Origin: BNXB01 sp031556375
Lineage (GTDB): Bacteria; Bacteroidota; Bacteroidia; Bacteroidales; Azobacteroidaceae
Length of the DNA: 64,000 nucleotides
NCBI GenBank assembly: GCA_031556375.1
Contig: JAVBTA010000034.1
Location: 9,757 to 73,756 of the forward strand
Reading direction: 5' to 3'
Part shown: in pieces, positions 16,881 through 25,363 of the stretch
Numbering within the stretch: position 1 is the first letter of the stretch
Layout: every line of letters starts with the position of its first letter
Program-made: the position numbers and the translations under genes
The notes under the pieces: model-generated
Database searches by the model: none
Told to the model about the DNA's origin: nothing
Seen by the model: the letters and a program-made list of their open reading frames with translations, nothing else

Positions 16881-16911
16881 CAAAATTAATGTATTTGCAT
16901 ATAAAAGCAAA
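16881..16911 (-). promoter_or_regulatory. Promoter of the XRE-cupin / acyl-CoA ligase operon
   Basis: On the minus strand TTTG (16911-16908), 19 bases, then TAATTTTG (16888-16881), a full match to the Bacteroidetes pattern. The start site would be near 16874, giving a leader of about 48 bases. Confidence 0.75.
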
Positions 16912-16997
16912 CTTTTAAGGTAAATAATTTAATATTAAACCGATTTAGGTGTTTTTTGGTTCATGATGGGTGATAAGTAGTGCACGGTGAAACCAAA

Positions 16998-18104
16998 CTA
17001 TTTCATCTGTAAATACGTCCAAACAGGATAGTGGTCGGAATTTCGGATACTCTTATCCACTGTGCAGTTGTAGGCCTTAATATTTTTGCTATGCAGGATA
17101 TAGTCAATACGAAATAAAAAGCGGTAGCTGTTGTAACTGATCCCCAAACCTCGTCCGGTGTCGACGAAGGCATCCTTTAAATCTCCTTTTATTTTGTGGC
17201 GGGAATAAGAAATTGGGGTATCATTGAAATCTCCACAAACGATAATGTATGGGTTTGTGTTATTTTTAATATATTCAGAAACAATGGATGCTTGTTCTGC
17301 CCGTTCTTTCATTGCAGGAGTTAGTCGCTTTGTAATTTTAGTCTTTAGATTATCGAATTTCTGAGAATCGAATTCTTTGGTAAGACCATAGTATTCATTT
17401 CGTTCCTCCAAAGATAATTTATTGGATTCTAAGTGGTTGTTTATTAAGGTTGTTTTTTTACCATTAATATTTAATTCAACCATAAAAGCTCCATTATATA
17501 TACTCTTAAAAGGAATCTCTTTGAATGATAAGATTGGAAATTTAGAAAATATAGCCATTCCGACAACCTCTTTTCTTCCCGACTGTTTGAGTTTTAATAC
17601 CTTTGAATGAGGATATCCTTTCAGTGCTGTTTTTATATCATTTTCTGTGAGATGATTCCTTGATTCTAAAGATGCATACTCCTGAATACAAACAATGTCG
17701 GCCTTACTATTTGCTATGTATCTTAGTATAGGATTAGGCTTTTTAGAAGAGTGAGGTCTTTCATGTTCAAATTTCATAACATTGTATGTCAGCAATTTGA
17801 TACAATCCTCAGGTATGTTTTTTGTTTTCAGATGAATAGGGAAGTAGGTTGAAATAGCCCCCCAGCAGATCAGTATGGTTAATCCGTAAGCAATGCACCA
17901 TTTCCATTTACGAGCAACAAGTAAAATTGCCAGCCAAAGAATGGTTACAATGAAGATGATAGGGAAAATCATACCGAGATATGAAAAAAAAACGGAAAAT
18001 TTAGGGGAAATCCGGTCGGAATATGAAGAAATGAAAAAGATGAGAAGTATCATCACATTGATAGTGACGATTGCCCATTTCCCTATTTTTTTTAGATTTT
18101 CCAT
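16998..18104 (-). CDS. Membrane-anchored endonuclease/exonuclease/phosphatase family protein
   Basis: A 368-residue protein with three N-terminal hydrophobic segments (about 10-27, 38-60, 68-88) followed by an EEP-fold domain. Catalytic motifs are seen: the Glu in CIQEYASL, GDFNDTP (Asp/Asn pair) and the terminal SDHYPVW His. The catalytic domain probably faces the periplasm. Family members cleave nucleic acids, phosphoinositides or sphingomyelin, so the substrate is open. Its ATG overlaps the rhomboid stop codon (TAATG, one base), so it is translationally coupled as the last gene of the rhomboid operon. Confidence 0.88.
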   Translation of the reverse strand: MENLKKIGKWAIVTINVMILLIFFISSYSDRISPKFSVFFSYLGMIFPIIFIVTILWLAILLVARKWKWCIAYGLTILICWGAISTYFPIHLKTKNIPEDCIKLLTYNVMKFEHERPHSSKKPNPILRYIANSKADIVCIQEYASLESRNHLTENDIKTALKGYPHSKVLKLKQSGRKEVVGMAIFSKFPILSFKEIPFKSIYNGAFMVELNINGKKTTLINNHLESNKLSLEERNEYYGLTKEFDSQKFDNLKTKITKRLTPAMKERAEQASIVSEYIKNNTNPYIIVCGDFNDTPISYSRHKIKGDLKDAFVDTGRGLGISYNSYRFLFRIDYILHSKNIKAYNCTVDKSIRNSDHYPVWTYLQMK

Positions 18105-18985
18105 TATTTCCTGCTGGCGTCGAATAGTTTCTTCTTTTCTTCAGGAGAAAGGCTTCCATAGCCTGATTTCTTTATTTTATCAAGTATATTGTCAATCTCT
18201 TCATTCGATGCATTTTTCTTCTCATTATACTCGTAGTCCGATTCGAATCGTTTGTATGTGACATGCATTTTATCTGGCTTTTTTCTAAATAAGTTAACAA
18301 ATGAATCGATAATTTTGTTGATCCATGCAGTGATGTCTGTATTGTTTTTGATACATTCGGCAAATACAATTCCGATGACGGCTCCTCCGATATGGGCAAT
18401 GTGTCCTCCTGCATTTAAAGACGTTACGGATAATAAATCTATGATGAGAGAGATCAATGCCACGTAAATGATTTTTATATTTCCCAGAAAAAGTAATCCG
18501 ATTTCAAAATCTTTCCGGTAAAAGGCTGCCGCAAATACAATTGCCATGACGGAAGCAGAAGCTCCGATAAGGTAACTGGAATGTGACATGTTTTCGAAAA
18601 AAGGGAAAAAGTTATATGATAAAACGAAAAGAACTCCACCAACCAGGCCTCCCAGTATATAAACTCCTCCCATCTGTTTAGGAGAGAAGAATAAGAGAAA
18701 AATTTTCCCGAACCAGTATAGCCATAACATATTAAACAATATATGCCAGAAGTCGAAATGGACAAACATATATGTTATTAATGTCCAGACCCTGAGGATC
18801 AGGGCTTCAAAACCGGAGGGGAGTTCGAGTAGGCTATAAAAATATTCAGGGCTTATATGAAACAGAGTGCAAAATACCCCAACTATTTTCAGTATTAAAA
18901 AAACTGCAATGTTGACAGCAATGAGGTTTGATAAGACAGATTTCTGACGAAAGAAGTTTTCAATACTGCTGATAAAAGTTCCCAT
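18104..18985 (-). CDS. Rhomboid family intramembrane serine protease with C-terminal DUF6576-like tail
   Basis: A 293-residue integral membrane protease with about six helices. Visible catalytic elements are HFDFWHILFNM (about 76-86), the nucleophile Ser143 in IGASASV (GxSA rather than the usual GxSG) and His198 in GGHIAHIGG. The soluble C-terminal tail ends with IDNILDKIKKSGYGSLSPEE, a short helical module often appended to Bacteroidetes rhomboids. Its start lies inside the upstream rhomboid gene (26-base overlap), and its stop overlaps the EEP gene start by one base. Protease activity is likely but the relaxed GxSA motif leaves some doubt. Confidence 0.92.
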   Translation of the reverse strand: MGTFISSIENFFRQKSVLSNLIAVNIAVFLILKIVGVFCTLFHISPEYFYSLLELPSGFEALILRVWTLITYMFVHFDFWHILFNMLWLYWFGKIFLLFFSPKQMGGVYILGGLVGGVLFVLSYNFFPFFENMSHSSYLIGASASVMAIVFAAAFYRKDFEIGLLFLGNIKIIYVALISLIIDLLSVTSLNAGGHIAHIGGAVIGIVFAECIKNNTDITAWINKIIDSFVNLFRKKPDKMHVTYKRFESDYEYNEKKNASNEEIDNILDKIKKSGYGSLSPEEKKKLFDASRK

Positions 18986-19730
18986 TTTTCTTGCTTTTAT
19001 TGTTCCAGTATAAAATTAATAAAAATCCAAAAATCATTCCCCCCAGGTGCGCGAAGTGGGCTACATTATCTCCGGTTCTGTTTGCAACTCCAAGGTAAAG
19101 TTCAACTAAACCATAACCTATTACAAAATACTTTGCTTTGATCGGAATTGGGATAAACATAATGAATATTGGAGCATTCGGAAATAGCATCCCGAAAGCA
19201 AGTAGTAGACCGAATACCGATCCTGAGGCCCCTATGGTGACGGAATAGTTGAATAACATATTCAAACTGCTCATCTTAGGATCAGTATAGTTCATTCCTT
19301 GTTGCAGTAATTCATAACCTTCAGTGCGAATGACATCGAATATGCCGTCAGGTAGTCCTGCGCTGACGGATCGCATACGTAGATAACAAACAAGTACCTG
19401 GATTAATCCGGCTCCGATTCCGGTAACCATATAATATGTCAGAAATTTTTTAGGCCCCCACATATTTTCAAGATCTCCTCCAAACATGAATACAGCAAAC
19501 ATATTAAAGAAAATATGGGAAAATGCCACATGAGTAAACATGTACGTAATAAACTGAAACAGATAAAAACCGTGCGAAGTTGGGAAATGAAGCCCCAGAA
19601 TATTCGAAAGGTCAATATTCGAACGGCCCAACACATAACAAGCCAGCCAAACAATGAAATTGATGATAAGTATATTCCTCGTTACAGGAGGAATCGCAGA
19701 TAGAAAATTATTATTTTTGTAGCCTGACAT
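18960..19730 (-). CDS. Rhomboid family intramembrane serine protease
   Basis: A 256-residue polytopic protease starting MSGYKNNNFLSAIPPVTRNI. The nucleophile Ser169 in TIGASGSVFG, the Asn of SHIFFNM and His228 in AHFAHLGG form a complete rhomboid active site. An in-frame ATG nine codons upstream (19757) lies at the -7 element, so the start at 19730 is preferred. It is the first gene of a three-gene operon with a second rhomboid (26-base overlap) and an EEP protein. Substrates are unknown. Confidence 0.94.
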   Translation of the reverse strand: MSGYKNNNFLSAIPPVTRNILIINFIVWLACYVLGRSNIDLSNILGLHFPTSHGFYLFQFITYMFTHVAFSHIFFNMFAVFMFGGDLENMWGPKKFLTYYMVTGIGAGLIQVLVCYLRMRSVSAGLPDGIFDVIRTEGYELLQQGMNYTDPKMSSLNMLFNYSVTIGASGSVFGLLLAFGMLFPNAPIFIMFIPIPIKAKYFVIGYGLVELYLGVANRTGDNVAHFAHLGGMIFGFLLILYWNNKSKKNGNFYQQY

Positions 19731-19754
19731 TCTCGAAAATTTTGAATAAAAATA

Positions 19755-19762
19755 CAAATTTA
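19755..19762 (-). promoter_or_regulatory. Candidate -7 element of the rhomboid operon
   Basis: Minus-strand TAAATTTG matches TAnnTTTG, 24 bases before the chosen ATG. The -33 position (19784-19781, spacing 18) reads TTTA, one mismatch. Confidence 0.55.
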
Positions 19763-19912
19763 CATAAAATAATCAATTCATAAAAGCCTGATCAGAACTT
19801 TTTTATTTTATATGTGTTTTTGGTATGTGTGTATTCATAATATGTATAAAAGGTTCGTTTTTTTGTTTTTTTGTCGAAAAATGAAAAATATATTAAAAAA
19901 ATGAATCAAATG

Positions 19913-19944
19913 TTTGAATATTAATGATATATATCCTATATTTG
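19913..19944 (+). promoter_or_regulatory. Promoter of the HU gene (TTTG-N20-TATATTTG)
   Basis: TTTG at 19913-19916 and TATATTTG at 19937-19944 are separated by 20 bases, a complete Bacteroidetes promoter. The start site near 19951 gives a leader of about 53 bases before the HU ATG. Confidence 0.78.
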
Positions 19945-20003
19945 GCGTCTAAAGGTGAACGGACGTTTATTTTAAATGTTTAATATATTAAAATCTTTTA
20001 GTC

Positions 20004-20282
20004 ATGAACAAAACAGAACTTATTAATGCAATCGCAGCTGAATCAGGTTTAACTAAGGCTGATTCTAAAAAAGCTCTTGATGGTCTTACTGCAGCTATCA
20101 CAAAAGAATTGAAAAAAGGTGGAAAAATTGCTTTAGTTGGATTCGGAACTTATTCTGTATCAGAAAAAAGTGCAAGAACAGGTATTAATCCAAGAACTAA
20201 ACAGCCAATAAAAATTGCTGCTAAAAAAGTAGTGAAATTCAAAGCCGGTGCTGATTTGGCTAATGCTGTTGCAAAAAAATAA
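20004..20282 (+). CDS. hup: HU family DNA-binding protein
   Basis: A 92-residue nucleoid protein that bends and compacts DNA as a dimer. It has the classic HU layout: an N-terminal helical dimerisation part (MNKTELINAIAAESGLTKAD), the strand GKIALVGFGTYSVSEKSART, and the DNA-binding arm with GINPRTKQPIKIAAKKVVKFKAG. It stands alone between a strong promoter and a rho-independent terminator, as expected for a highly expressed single gene. Confidence 0.97.
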   Translation: MNKTELINAIAAESGLTKADSKKALDGLTAAITKELKKGGKIALVGFGTYSVSEKSARTGINPRTKQPIKIAAKKVVKFKAGADLANAVAKK

Positions 20283-20302
20283 ATTTTGCCTGAAAAAATG
20301 AG

Positions 20303-20335
20303 AAAGGCATCCGTTTCCCGGATGCCTTTTTTATT
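20303..20335 (+). terminator. Rho-independent terminator after hup
   Basis: Stem AAAGGCATCCG (20303-20313) pairs perfectly with CGGATGCCTTT (20319-20329) across a 5-base loop and runs into a T-rich tract. It separates hup from argS. Confidence 0.9.
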
Positions 20336-20374
20336 TTATTTATTATCTTTGCCAGCTAAAATTGAAATTACATT

Positions 20375-22156
20375 ATGGATATTCAGAAATCAGTACACCA
20401 GGCAGTCGAAAAAATATACGGACAAACCATTGATCCGTCTTTGGTTCAGTTACAGAAAACAAAAAAAGAATTCACAGGACATCTGACATTGGTTGTCTTC
20501 CCATTATTGAAAATATCAAAGAAAAATCCGGAACAGACAGCCCTGGAAATTGGCGATTATTTGAAGGCTAACGAACCTGCGATTGCTGATTTTAATGTGA
20601 TCAAAGGTTTCCTGAATCTTTGCATTTCATCTTCTTATTGGGTGAATGTATTGACTGATATTCATAAAACGGCTGGTTTTGGCACTCAAAAAGCAGAAAA
20701 TAATTCTCCTCTGGTGATGATTGAATATTCATCTCCAAACACTAATAAGCCATTGCATTTGGGACATGTCCGTAATAATCTGCTTGGATTCAGTCTGGCC
20801 GAAATTATGAAAGCCAATGGATATAATGTGGTGAAAACCAATATTGTAAATGACAGGGGAATTCATATTTGCAAATCGATGCTGGCCTGGAAGAAATGGG
20901 GCAACGGTGCGACTCCGGAATCGACAGGTAAAAAAGGGGATCACCTGATCGGAGATTTCTATGTGCTTTTTGATAAAGAATATAAAAAAGAATTACAAGA
21001 ACTTCAGGATAAAGGTTTGAGCAAGGAAGATGCTGAAAATCAATCATCTCTGATGTCGGAAGCCCGGGAAATGTTGCGTCAATGGGAAGCCGGAAATCAG
21101 GAAACCGTTGCTCTTTGGGAGAAAATGAATTCCTGGGTATATGCCGGATTTGATGAGACATATAAAGCTCTTGGAGTAGATTTCGATAAAGTTTATTATG
21201 AATCCCAAACTTACCTTGAAGGGAAAGAAAAAGTCCTGGAAGGATTGGAAAAGGGAGTGTTTTATAAAAAGGAAGACGGTTCCGTTTGGGCTGACCTGAC
21301 TGCTGATGGCCTGGATAATAAACTTCTTCTGCGTGCCGATGGAACCTCTGTTTATATGACTCAGGATATTGGTACTGCCAAGTTGCGTTTTGATGATTAC
21401 CCGATTAATAAAATGGTGTATGTCGTTGGAAACGAGCAAAACTACCATTTTCAGGTATTGTCTCTTCTACTCGATAAGTTAGGATTTGAATTTGGAAAAG
21501 GCTTGGTTCACTTTTCTTACGGTATGGTTGAATTACCGGAAGGAAAAATGAAATCCAGGGAAGGAACTGTCGTTGATGCCGATGATTTGGTTGCCGAAAT
21601 GGTGGATACGGCTCGTGAAACATCCAATGAGTTGGGAAAACTGGATGGCTGTTCTGAAGGAGAAGCGCAAAAAGTTTCTCAAATAGTGGGACTTGGGGCT
21701 TTGAAATACTTTATTTTAAAGGTAGATCCTCGTAAAAATATGGTATTCAACCCAAAAGAATCGATCGATTTTAATGGAAATACCGGTCCGTTTATTCAAT
21801 ATACTTATGCCCGGATTCAATCGGTATTGCGTAAAGCTGCAGAACAGGGTATTGTTTTGCCGGAAGTTCCCGCATCAGCTTTGCAGTTGAACGAGAAAGA
21901 GGAAAATCTGATTCAGATGATGGCGGAATTCCCTGCTATTGTCAAAGAAGCAGCCGACACTTTCAGTCCGGCTGTTATCGCTAATTATATCTATGAACTG
22001 GTTAAAGAATACAATCAGTTTTACCATGATTACTCAATACTGAGAGAAGAAAATAAGGATACGAAAGAATTCCGATTGATTTTATCTGAAAATGTAGGAA
22101 AAATTATTAAAACCGGATTTGGATTGCTCGGAATAGATGTTCCGGATAGAATGTGA
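20375..22156 (+). CDS. argS: Arginyl-tRNA synthetase
   Basis: Class I aminoacyl-tRNA synthetase of 593 residues charging tRNA-Arg. It has the Add1 N-terminal domain, the HIGH-type motif in SSPNTNKPLHLGHVRNNLLG (about 122-141), the KMSK-equivalent region EGKMKSREGTVVDADDL, and the C-terminal DALR anticodon-binding domain starting near NGNTGPFIQYTYARIQSVL. Length is normal for Bacteroidetes ArgS. A -7 element TATCTTTG lies at 20344-20351, just beyond the hup terminator, without a matching -33 element. Confidence 0.97.
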   Translation: MDIQKSVHQAVEKIYGQTIDPSLVQLQKTKKEFTGHLTLVVFPLLKISKKNPEQTALEIGDYLKANEPAIADFNVIKGFLNLCISSSYWVNVLTDIHKTAGFGTQKAENNSPLVMIEYSSPNTNKPLHLGHVRNNLLGFSLAEIMKANGYNVVKTNIVNDRGIHICKSMLAWKKWGNGATPESTGKKGDHLIGDFYVLFDKEYKKELQELQDKGLSKEDAENQSSLMSEAREMLRQWEAGNQETVALWEKMNSWVYAGFDETYKALGVDFDKVYYESQTYLEGKEKVLEGLEKGVFYKKEDGSVWADLTADGLDNKLLLRADGTSVYMTQDIGTAKLRFDDYPINKMVYVVGNEQNYHFQVLSLLLDKLGFEFGKGLVHFSYGMVELPEGKMKSREGTVVDADDLVAEMVDTARETSNELGKLDGCSEGEAQKVSQIVGLGALKYFILKVDPRKNMVFNPKESIDFNGNTGPFIQYTYARIQSVLRKAAEQGIVLPEVPASALQLNEKEENLIQMMAEFPAIVKEAADTFSPAVIANYIYELVKEYNQFYHDYSILREENKDTKEFRLILSENVGKIIKTGFGLLGIDVPDRM

Positions 22157-22242
22157 TTTGTTAAAATAAATTAATATAGGTACTTATATGTACAAATTAA
22201 CTAACTTTACTCGCTAATTTTTCGAAAAACACAAAGATTGTA

Positions 22243-23814
22243 ATGGCTTTCTGGAAAAAATCTACTGTACCCCAAAAACAAAAAAAGCGTTTATTCAGGG
22301 ATAAATGGTTTTTTATACTGTTGGGGCTTGTTACTGGAATTATTCTTTCACTGTCGGTTTATCAAACCTCAGTTTATTTTTCATCTGATGAATCTTGTAT
22401 GATGTGTCATGTGCATCCTCATGCCGAAGATTCATGGAAACTTTCCGTGCACGTAAACAATGAGAGCGGAGTTACAGTCCATTGTGTTGATTGTCATCTT
22501 CCTCCAAAGCATAATACCTGGGATCATTATACTGCAAAGTTAAAATTAGGAGTTAGGGATGTTTGGGGTTACCTTACAAAAGATAGCGCTGATTTTGACT
22601 GGGAATCGAAATCTCAATTGGAGCATGCGGTTAAGTTTGTTCCTAATCAATCCTGTAAAGAATGTCACCGGAATCTGTTTCCTCAGAATATTTCGGATGA
22701 AGGAATTACAGCTCACTTGTACTATGATGAAAATGAGAAAAAATTAGATTTGCAATGTATCAGTTGCCACCTGGATGTCGGACACTATAATCCTAATTAT
22801 AAGCATTCTAAGATGGCTGGAATACCAGGATCAGCCACTCAGGTTATTGATACCAGCGCATACTACAAAACGCCTGTAGAAGTAACGGAATTTAAAGATT
22901 TTGTGGAAACAGTACCCGGGACAATGGTTTCTATTTCTATGAAAGCAATTCCCGGAGGTAATTTCAAGATGGGTAGTACCAACAAAGAAGCTTTTCACAA
23001 AGAAGATGAAGCTCCTGTAAGAACCGTAACTTTAGATCGTTTCTTCATGGCTGAACTAGAAGTAACCTGGGATCAGTATTGGGCATTCTACGCCCAGACG
23101 ATGTCGGAAGGACGTATTGCTCCGGAAATGATATACGATAATAATAGCCGTCCGGATGTGGATGCAATTTCAGGTCCGACTCCTCCTTTCGTATTCCCGC
23201 ATCAGGGTTGGGGGGGGGGGAGCCGTCCCGCGATTACGATGACTCACTATGCCGCGGAAACTTTCTGTTTGTGGCTATCTAAAAAGACTGGTAAAAAATA
23301 TCGTTTGCCAACCGAAGCGGAGTGGGAATATGCAGCTCGCGGAGATACGGAAACTCCATATTTTTTCAATGGAAATCCTAAAGATTTTTCAAACGAAGGT
23401 TTCTGGAGGAAGTTCTTCTCAGCCAAAACGGATGAAATATCTAAATATGTGGTTTATATAAACGATAGCAAAAATAAAACACAGGAACCATCTGTGGTTG
23501 AAGCAAACCCGTTCGGATTAAAAAATATGCTGGGTAATGTGATGGAATATTGTTCGGACAAATATGACCCTCAGGCTTATTCCAAAACACAGGAATCTGT
23601 TACAAATCCAAAGGTGCAGTCTGGTGAGGAATATGTAGTCCGTGGAGGTAATTACACCTCAGATGCATCGGATGTTCGTTGTGCTGCTCGCGATTATACA
23701 CATCATGAAGCCTGGTTGAAGACAGACCCGCAACAGCCTAAGAGTATCTGGTGGTATTCCGATATTCGTGGAATTGGTTTCAGGGTAGTTTGTGAAGCTG
23801 ATATCGTAAAATAA
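22243..23814 (+). CDS. NapC/NrfH-type tetraheme cytochrome c fused to a SUMF1 (FGE-sulfatase) domain
   Basis: A 523-residue two-part protein. Residues 22-42 are one membrane anchor, followed by four c-type heme sites: C52-H56 (CMMCH), C81-H85 (CVDCH), C138-H142 (CKECH) and C172-H176 (CISCH), as in NrfH/NapC quinol dehydrogenases. Residues about 225-520 form a SUMF1/formylglycine-generating-like fold with GGNFKMGSTNKEAFHKEDEAP, YRLPTEAEWEYAARG, LGNVMEYCSDKY and RCAAR. Cys480 matches one active-site Cys of true FGE, but the partner five residues earlier is Ala475, so formylglycine formation is unlikely. An 11-G tract lies in the gene. It precedes two exported redox/sugar proteins and may pass electrons between them and quinone (inference). 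Confidence 0.88.
   Translation: MAFWKKSTVPQKQKKRLFRDKWFFILLGLVTGIILSLSVYQTSVYFSSDESCMMCHVHPHAEDSWKLSVHVNNESGVTVHCVDCHLPPKHNTWDHYTAKLKLGVRDVWGYLTKDSADFDWESKSQLEHAVKFVPNQSCKECHRNLFPQNISDEGITAHLYYDENEKKLDLQCISCHLDVGHYNPNYKHSKMAGIPGSATQVIDTSAYYKTPVEVTEFKDFVETVPGTMVSISMKAIPGGNFKMGSTNKEAFHKEDEAPVRTVTLDRFFMAELEVTWDQYWAFYAQTMSEGRIAPEMIYDNNSRPDVDAISGPTPPFVFPHQGWGGGSRPAITMTHYAAETFCLWLSKKTGKKYRLPTEAEWEYAARGDTETPYFFNGNPKDFSNEGFWRKFFSAKTDEISKYVVYINDSKNKTQEPSVVEANPFGLKNMLGNVMEYCSDKYDPQAYSKTQESVTNPKVQSGEEYVVRGGNYTSDASDVRCAARDYTHHEAWLKTDPQQPKSIWWYSDIRGIGFRVVCEADIVK
23210..23220 (+). repeat. G11 homopolymer inside the cytochrome-SUMF1 gene
   Basis: Eleven consecutive G bases encode the WGGG of HQGWGGGSRP. 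The frame is correct with 11 G; a gain or loss of one or two bases would truncate the SUMF1 domain. It is either a slippage-prone contingency tract or a spot prone to sequencing error. Confidence 0.85.
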
Positions 23815-23857
23815 AGCACTCAATTTATATAAATAAGATTAAATTAACTCATAAATC

Positions 23858-25249
23858 ATGGAAAATAACAAATTAAACAGAAGAAGCTTTTTAAAAGGTT
23901 CTGCAATGGTAGGGTTGACTGCAGCTGTTGGTACCACAGGTGCTGCCTCTATGTTAACATCGTGTGGAGGAGATAAAGAACCTAAGTTAGTTCCGTTAAA
24001 AGCACCGGGAGAATATTATATTCCTGAATTGCCTGATATGGCAATTGATGGACAAGAACTTAAAGTTGGAGTTATTGGTTGTGGTGGTAGAGGTTCTGGC
24101 GCCGTTTTCAATTGTCTTGAAGCCGCAAACGGAATCAAAGTCGTTGCTTTAGGGGATGTATTCAAAGATAAAGTTGATGCGCTTAGAGATAAACTTAAAA
24201 CAGATAAAGGACAGGAAGTTCCTGCGGAGAATTGTTTTGTAGGTTTGGATGCTTACAAACAAGTCGTTGATGCCGGAGTTGATATGATTATCGATGCTAC
24301 TCCTCCTTTTTTCCGTGCGGAACATTTCAAGTATGCTGTAGAAAAAGGTAAACATGCTTTCCTCGAAAAACCGATTTGCGTGGATCCGGTAGGATATCGT
24401 ACTATTGTTGCGGCATCAAAACAAGCTGTAGCCAAAAACTTATGTGTGGTAACCGGTACACAACGCCATCATGAACGTTCTTATGTAGAGTCCTACAAAA
24501 AAATTATGGAAGGTACTATCGGTGAGATTGTGGGTGGAACCGTATATTGGAACCAAAATATGTTGTGGTATAAGACCCGCGAACAAGGCTGGTCTGACGC
24601 AGAATGGATGATCAAAGACTGGGTAAACTGGAAATGGTTATCCGGTGACCATATTGTAGAGCAACACGTTCATAATATCGATGTATTCACTTGGTTCAGT
24701 GGATTGAAGCCTGTAAAAGCTGTCGGTTTTGGTTCTCGTCAACGTCGTTTGACAGGAGATCAATATGATAATTTCAGTATTGATTTTGAAATGGAAAACG
24801 GTATTCATATGCATAGTATGTGTCGTCAAATAGACGGTTGCGCGAATAATGTAAATGAATTTATCCAGGGGACAAAAGGTTCCTGGTATAGCAATAACGG
24901 AGGTGCTGTGATTAAAGATTTGGCCGGAAATGAAATCTGGAAGTTTGATAAGGACGCCGAAAAAGAACAATACAAACAAACTAATCCGTATGTTTTGGAA
25001 CATGTGAATCTGATTTCTCATATTCGTTCTAAAAAGCCGATTATGCAATCTGAAGAAACTGCAGTATCCAACATGGCTGCTATTATGGGTCGGGAATCTG
25101 CGTATACAGGTGCCGAATCTACTTGGGAAACAATGTCTGCTGCAAATTTGGATTATGCTCCTAAGGACTTGAACTTAACAGGTAAGATGGATATGAGCGG
25201 ATTTACCGTTCCTGTTCCGGGAAAACCAAAAGAAGAAAAGAAAGGTTGA
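23858..25249 (+). CDS. Exported GFO/IDH/MocA family oxidoreductase (Tat signal, lipoprotein-like)
   Basis: A 463-residue NAD(P)-dependent oxidoreductase. Residues 8-14 (RRSFLKG) form a twin-arginine motif, followed by a hydrophobic stretch and a lipobox-like LTSC with Cys36, so the enzyme is probably folded with its cofactor, exported and lipid-anchored. The Rossmann motif VGVIGCGGRGSGAVFN lies at about 72-87 and the family EKP motif in HAFLEKPICVDP at about 167-178. Family members oxidise or epimerise sugars and inositols; Bacteroidetes secreted members have been tied to 3-keto-sugar chemistry. It lies 43 bases after the cytochrome-SUMF1 gene. Confidence 0.92.
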   Translation: MENNKLNRRSFLKGSAMVGLTAAVGTTGAASMLTSCGGDKEPKLVPLKAPGEYYIPELPDMAIDGQELKVGVIGCGGRGSGAVFNCLEAANGIKVVALGDVFKDKVDALRDKLKTDKGQEVPAENCFVGLDAYKQVVDAGVDMIIDATPPFFRAEHFKYAVEKGKHAFLEKPICVDPVGYRTIVAASKQAVAKNLCVVTGTQRHHERSYVESYKKIMEGTIGEIVGGTVYWNQNMLWYKTREQGWSDAEWMIKDWVNWKWLSGDHIVEQHVHNIDVFTWFSGLKPVKAVGFGSRQRRLTGDQYDNFSIDFEMENGIHMHSMCRQIDGCANNVNEFIQGTKGSWYSNNGGAVIKDLAGNEIWKFDKDAEKEQYKQTNPYVLEHVNLISHIRSKKPIMQSEETAVSNMAAIMGRESAYTGAESTWETMSAANLDYAPKDLNLTGKMDMSGFTVPVPGKPKEEKKG

Positions 25250-25267
25250 TTTAAATCTTAACAATAC

Positions 25268-25347
25268 TACCGCCATTTCGAACGTAGTGGGAAATCTGAC
25301 ATGCTACGTAGTTTCTCAGATTTCTCACTACGTTCGAAATGGCGGTA
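25268..25347. repeat. Long intergenic palindrome, 32-base arms
   Basis: Arms 25268-25299 and 25316-25347 are complementary with one mismatch (G opposite T), around a 16-base loop that itself holds CTACGTAG. Each arm contains CATTTCGAACGTAGTG, which resembles a palindromic intergenic repeat family I recall as widespread in bacterial genomes. It fills the gap between the oxidoreductase stop and the TIM-barrel start, ending 16 bases before that ATG. Confidence 0.88.
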
Positions 25348-25363
25348 AAAAATTTTAATAGTG

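Noticed and set aside
23201..23225. Frameshift in the cytochrome-SUMF1 gene at the G11 tract
   Set aside because: The frame is continuous through the tract and the downstream SUMF1 motifs are all in frame, so the gene is called intact; only tract instability is flagged.
22243..23814. Calling the SUMF1 domain the maturase of the sulfatase at 58521
   Set aside because: One active-site Cys is missing, the genes are 35 kb apart, and the CTAGR motif suits a radical SAM maturase.
25268..25347. Palindrome as a simple rho-independent terminator or CRISPR repeat
   Set aside because: There is only one copy here, the stem is much longer than a terminator and is followed by an A-run then TTTT rather than a clear T-run.
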